64,000 nt of DNA from Lucifuga dentata (taxonomy: Eukaryota > Chordata > Actinopteri > Ophidiiformes > Bythitidae): the NCBI GenBank assembly GCA_014773175.1, contig VXCM01000482.1:87969-151968 (forward strand), in the 5' to 3' direction. Made by a program: the position numbers and the translations under genes. The notes under the pieces were generated by a model. The model made no database searches. It had not been told where the DNA came from and was given only the letters and a program-made list of their open reading frames with translations. The stretch's first letter is position 1; the number at the start of each line of letters is the position of its first letter. Shown here piece by piece: positions 58,867 through 64,000 of the stretch.

Positions 58867-59150
58867 GCAAAGGTGGAAGGAAACTGAATACATTTACTCA
58901 AATACAGAACTAAACATCCAGCTTTGAGATACTTTGATTGAGATACTTTGATTTACTTTGAGATACTTTGAGAGCTTTGATTCAAGGGTATCAATATTGA
59001 TACCCTTGAAATACTATTGAGATGCTACAGTACTACAACTGTATTTCCATGCTGTACTACTTTCTTTTTCTACTCCACTATATTAAGAAAATGTTTCACT
59101 CTTTACTCCACTACATTTATTTGGCAGTTGCTGGTGTTTTAATTTTAAAT
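58867..59150. repeat. Dispersed teleost repeat (TACATTTACTCAA family)
   Basis: Carries the words AAACTGAATACATTTACTCA and TTTACTCCACTACATTTATT, which recur in a very common teleost interspersed repeat. This copy is diverged and interrupted by GATACTTTGA tandem words and a perfect palindrome. I cannot name the class from sequence alone. Confidence 0.5.
58981..59010. repeat. Perfect 30-bp palindrome
   Basis: The 15-base arm TTCAAGGGTATCAAT is followed directly by its reverse complement with no spacer, inside the dispersed repeat. Confidence 0.9.
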
Positions 59151-62100
59151 AGAACATCTGATTTTTGGCTATACTCCAAACAATGGGAACATTTGACACA
59201 AAACATGTGAATCAAACAAAACACACACCTGTGACTAAAGAAAAGACAAGACACTGCAAGCATATACTCCATCTCTCTGCACTTTCTCTTCCCATGTGGC
59301 TTTTATTGTCACCACGTGAAAGCTCAGGATTATCATCACATGTGTTTCATTGTGTGTGGCAAAGTAAATATGCAACCCTCTGTGTTTGTCCCAGCACTCC
59401 TTTGCACATTGCTGTATTGTGTTTGATGTTTCTGGCTGAAAAAATATGGCCATTCTCTCCCTTCCCCAGGAGTCATGTCTACAATAAGAGTTCCTAAGGG
59501 AAGCTTTGGCTTGGCAGGCATTATGCTGCTGTGACCCTGACTCTCTCCCGCATGTAAGACCAACTGTGATGACTGGTGATGGGGTTTGTTAGGCCTTGTA
59601 GAGATAGCAACCGCACGTGTGAGGGAGATTTAATATGAGCTTTGGTGCTCATGGAAAAACAAACTACAATGGCTGGCATCTTCTAAAGGGAAGGTTTTTT
59701 TCATTCTGCTCTAAGATGGAGTGCAACACTTCATTTAACAGCATCTGTACTTCTGCATGAACCACCAAATGACTCATACATACAGTAACTCTGTTCTCAC
59801 TCTATCTTTTTCTTATTTTCTGTCTTGCTTTCTTGGTTACTTGGTTCCTTATTCTCTATTTGCTTCAAAGTCTTAATGGAAGTTTTCATGGAAATATTGG
59901 CCTTCGTTTTTCTGTTTGATGGACAGCAGGGTTAAATAGCCATCTATACAAACAGGTTTTTAATGTACTAAATTGATTTTAAATATGTAGTTTCTGGACT
60001 CTGCATTATACAATATAAATTGTGCAGTCAATGGGGTACTCCTAAAAACAAAGGCTAAAACATGCAAAAGATTATTATCTATCTGATCCAAATTTTGTCC
60101 TATCAAACTGAGTTAAAGAATACTTAAGTTATGTGATTTCTATCAACTTGTTCTCTCATCATGTGTCTGCTACTGTATTTTGGTGAGAAGAATTCAGGAA
60201 TCTTGACCAAGCTTGTGAAAAGGAACCCATGCGGATGAGATCTGGTATTTGGGTCTTGATCTCCCAAATGAGGCACCCATACTGGACTCTTTGTTCATTG
60301 CAGCCACCATCCAGCCTCTCATAAGCCATCACAGCATTCCTTTTTGTTGCTTTTTTCATGTTATTCTAACAAAGATGGCTCTGTTTGGAGGTACCAAGGT
60401 GGCAAGACAGGACACCTCTCCAAACCAGGCTACTTCAGAGCTGACTTAATGCTTGGATAAGGACTTTCCACTGTTTTTTTTTTTTGTTTATTGCTCATCC
60501 AGCAAAAACAAAACAAAACAAACAAACAAACAAACAAACAAACAAAAAAAACATCCTGTGAATCATCCAAACCTGTGTTTAGCAGTAAAATCCCAGCATT
60601 GTGAATTCACTCTCATTGCTTCAGTGGCTATAAACTTCTCAGGACAACCCAAAGACCAATGCTGGTAAGACAACAAGCTCCAAAGAATTATTCACTTGGT
60701 GAATAATGTGATATTACTCACATGATGTGGTCATTCTCTCAAATCTGTCATTTAGGAAATCAAATTAATTTGTAATGCAGCAGATTCTGCACAGTTTCCA
60801 TTCACGCATGTCTTGGCTTGAAGTGCTCTAATCTCTGCTCTGTCAGCTTGCTTCAGAGTCTTGTACTCTATTCTGTTTTCTCCTGGTGGCTTTAAGGTAG
60901 ATAATTGAGAAGTGAGTTACAACATCTTCCTATCAAATGTTGCAATTCTTTTATTTCATTTTAATTTTCAGCCTTATTTATAATCTGATTCCCCTAATAT
61001 TCCAACCTGGTTTGGAATTGATATCGTATCAATGAAAATGAAAAAATTGCACATTATGTGAGCATCATTAAAGATTTTGCAGACTTCTTCTGTCACCTTC
61101 AGTTTAGCAACTGTTCCTATGTACTGTAACACTACTGTATATGGCATGGCAACATTTCTCTGTATATTGTACTATAAATATTGCCTCTTTGCTAATTAGT
61201 CCTATAATATGAATTCTAAAGATATGATGTGAGGTCAACATTGACAGAATGAAGGACTGAAATCATTTGTGGTTGACGGTGACACTAATATGAACTGGCA
61301 GCAGTAAAACATTAGAGTTCCATATTAGACTACATTTCAAATTGACTAAGGTGAAGCCTTGTTATGAGACATTACACCCCTCACCCATCACCCATTCACC
61401 CGTCTATGTATCTTGTGTGACACAGCCTCACATCAAGCACCCAGAGAGGAGTTACAGCTATGGACCCATGTGACTATGTCCCATGTCCTCCTGCTTTGCT
61501 GTAATCCTATTAGACTGGCCTTCCACTGGGAGCGTTGCCAGGAATTACCAGTGGAATGAGGCTGGGGTCACAAAACAGCCTTAAATCCAGTCTAGACAGG
61601 AGAGTTAGAGGATGGTAACTCCCCTGAGGTCTCTGTGACAGGAGATGCACGCTCTGCCAAAATAGTTAAGAAATGATGGAGGAAGAGCCAACATGAAAAA
61701 TGTTACAGGTTTATGGGACAGAAACATTCTCTGTCTTTTAGCAGTGGTGAAGGTGAGGATTTCTAATATCCCCAACACAAGAATGTGGCACATTTTGTCT
61801 CTTCATGTACCAATCAGTGATTTATATAACCAGTAGGTAAGGACAGAGTTGAATAAGGAAAATCCAGAGAGCTCATCAAAATCAGGGAATTTTCACACCT
61901 TCCCCACCTTTCCATATCTTTCCTTTTACATTGCTGATGAAAGAACAGAAAAAAAAAAATCCAAGGAACTGTCTTTTCCTTTTTTGTTTGTCTTTTTCCA
62001 ATTGTTTTTTTGTTTTTTTTGTTTTTTTTTTTTCTCATATGGTGCAATGTGGTGAAATGCAGGGAATTGGCCCTGATATGTTTTGTCTCACTAGATTGAC

Positions 62101-64000
62101 CACATGTTTATTTTTTAAAAATGACACAAGGGTGCTTTCTTAAACCCTCCATTTCCAAGGAGGGAAACACACTGTTGTGCTGCTGAGGACCCCCCCACAT
62201 TTAAATTACCCTAAATGGAGTGTCCAATGATCTGAAACCATGCAGACAAGATTGACTTCAACAGTTTCCACTGCCCCTTTCTCATTATGAACTTATTAAA
62301 CCTGAATGGAAAGTGCAAGCGAATGACAGCAGAAAAAGCCTCAGGCATCAGCTAAAAACGACTAAGTATGCCGTCATTCTGTCAAGGGCACGCTGCACTT
62401 TTACAGAAATGCAGAAGGTTTGAGGGAGCAGTTGTTTTTACTTGTATAAACTGTAGTTCTATTAAACCAGTAGAGACCATAATTTACCATTCTATTTATT
62501 ATTCACCAGCTGTGTTTTATCTCTCTTAGAGCACATATCCTCAGAATTAGAATGTAAAACTGAGTGGAAAAACAGCAGGGGAAAACACTGAATCAGCCTT
62601 ACGTTTGTTTAGAAGTCGTGTTATCCGGATCTGATCTTTTCTCTGAGTGTTTAAAAGCTCACATTAGCAATATATATAGTTAGTACAAATCAAAGCAGCA
62701 GAATAGCACAAAGCTATACTTTCTCTTGAGTGTTGCCTCACAGCTCAGCGTGTGTCATGGGACATCTGCTCAGAAGGTGAAACAGGAGGACAGTGTGTCA
62801 TATTCCTGATGGTGTTGCCTGGTGGTCTGTGCACAGGGCAGAGATGGCACACTGCACATATGCTCTCCTGTCAGCTTCAGATACTATAGGGTGGGGGTGG
62901 GGTATACAGTTACAGGTGCGCATGCTGATATCAGTATCTCATTCTGTGTTGCAAAATTACTATAAATAGACAATCTCATACTTGCATGTTCAATGGATAT
63001 TAAGGAGGCATGAATAGTTCCCATGTCATTTTCATGCAATGGGAGGACAGATATATTTGTTCCGCTCTGTATGATGACAAATCAGGTTTAAAATAGAAAG
63101 GCTTGGAATATCAAAGGCATTGCATTTCACGTATTTAATGCAAATGGGAACCTGACTCAGAGTGAAGCATCATGACAGACATAAAAGACAATTTAAATAC
63201 AAATAAGGTAATGGATAATCTGCAGTAGAAGTCAGCAAAAGTACAAGATGAAATTGTACTGTAGGTGGGGAAATGGTCTGTCTTTCAGCCAGTCATGAGA
63301 AATTGCATCGTATTTATCTGTTTGTGTATAAAGCTCTCTCTGATCAATTTACATTGATCATGTAACCAGTTTTAACTGGACTTCTAAACTGACAACTATT
63401 TTAAAAATTAATGGGTTATGTGGTTTCCAGCACAGTTTTGAAGGGATGTAAATGGTCCATGAGAATTTGATTTTGTGTGTAAAACACTAAAGCCTCATGG
63501 GAACTCACCCTTCAGTTTAAATCTCTTTGATTGGTTTACTTTGGTAACCTAAATTGGATATTGGACTGCTTTTGCTTTTCCCTCACTATGGCATCATTTA
63601 ACATGATTAACACTGACCAGGCTATTTTTGATTTGTTAGCTTAGCTTAGCATTTTTGAAGAAGTCAAATATTGGCAAGTGACATTACAAAATCAGCATGC
63701 TTTGCTTTGGATCCTATATGTGTAGCATACCAAGGGCTAATTTCAAGATGAAATATGCATCATTAACAACAATTATGAAAACAGGAATACTTTTCACACC
63801 ATTTAATACCAGTCTGATACATCAAGTCATGCATGTATAGGATAGAGGCACATTAGCATCTGATGAATGATAATTGCTAAAATATTGATACAGTTTTACT
63901 TCATCCAATTTCTTCTCTTAGTAGTTTCTCATCTATGAATGTACAAGCGGCTGAATTTAATACTTGCAGTTTGGGGCATTAGGAATACACATGCAGCTTT
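59151..64000. other. Gene-free DNA to the window end
   Basis: No exon, RNA gene or intact mobile element was recognised. Apart from a CAAA-type microsatellite at 60507-60546 it is unique-looking AT-rich sequence. Distal regulatory elements are possible but cannot be called from one genome. Confidence 0.45.
60507..60546. repeat. (CAAA)n microsatellite
   Basis: Run of AAAC units after two AAAAC units. Confidence 0.9.

Noticed and set aside
1..64000. tRNA, rRNA or CRISPR-like arrays, and viral insertions
   Set aside because: None seen on reading both strands; the regular repeats present are microsatellites or zinc-finger codon repeats.

Overview
The window is vertebrate nuclear DNA, almost certainly from a teleost fish. 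The evidence is split-exon genes with GT-AG introns, fish-type short C2H2 zinc-finger genes, a duplicated glucose-6-phosphatase pair, many Tc1/mariner-type and MITE relics, and a gene order (g6pc, psme3, nbr1, tmem106a, arl4d) that matches the human 17q21 block. Exon limits were read by hand from splice sites, reading phase and remembered family features; no alignment was run.

Layout. 1-6.5 kb: the last six coding exons of an ankyrin gene, best read as ank1 (+), preceded by a long pyrimidine-rich stretch. 9.1-11.1 kb: a three-exon C2H2 zinc-finger gene (+). 12.7-13.0 kb: a dead Tc1-like transposase fragment. 13.35-16.23 kb: a second, related zinc-finger gene (-), convergent with the first. 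18.5-24.8 kb: two complete five-exon glucose-6-phosphatase catalytic-subunit genes placed head to head (- then +), sharing about 1.3 kb of upstream DNA with TATA boxes and HNF4-like motifs. 28.2-31.9 kb: psme3 (proteasome activator PA28-gamma, -, ten exons). 32.1-42.5 kb: nbr1 (selective-autophagy receptor, +, 22 coding exons), whose start lies only 268 bases from that of psme3, a probable bidirectional promoter. 46.6-50.3 kb: tmem106a (+, seven coding exons). 53.8-54.4 kb: arl4d (+, one coding exon). 54.4-64 kb: no gene seen, only microsatellites, a dispersed repeat and a perfect 30-bp palindrome.

Functionally this is a conserved chromosomal neighbourhood, not an operon. Two genes act in protein turnover (psme3 and nbr1), two encode ER-membrane glucose production enzymes, one a lysosomal membrane protein (tmem106a), one a small GTPase (arl4d) and one a spectrin-membrane adaptor (ank1). 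I found no convincing new multi-gene system. The points most worth a second look are the divergent g6pc pair with paralogue-specific differences, the paired helix motif in the N-terminal exons of both zinc-finger genes, a MITE family with TTAA ends present three times (once about 20 bases from a psme3 splice donor), and fifteen single-N joins. Three of these joins are flanked by exact 62-65 base duplications, and one of those falls inside an nbr1 coding exon and adds 22 false codons.
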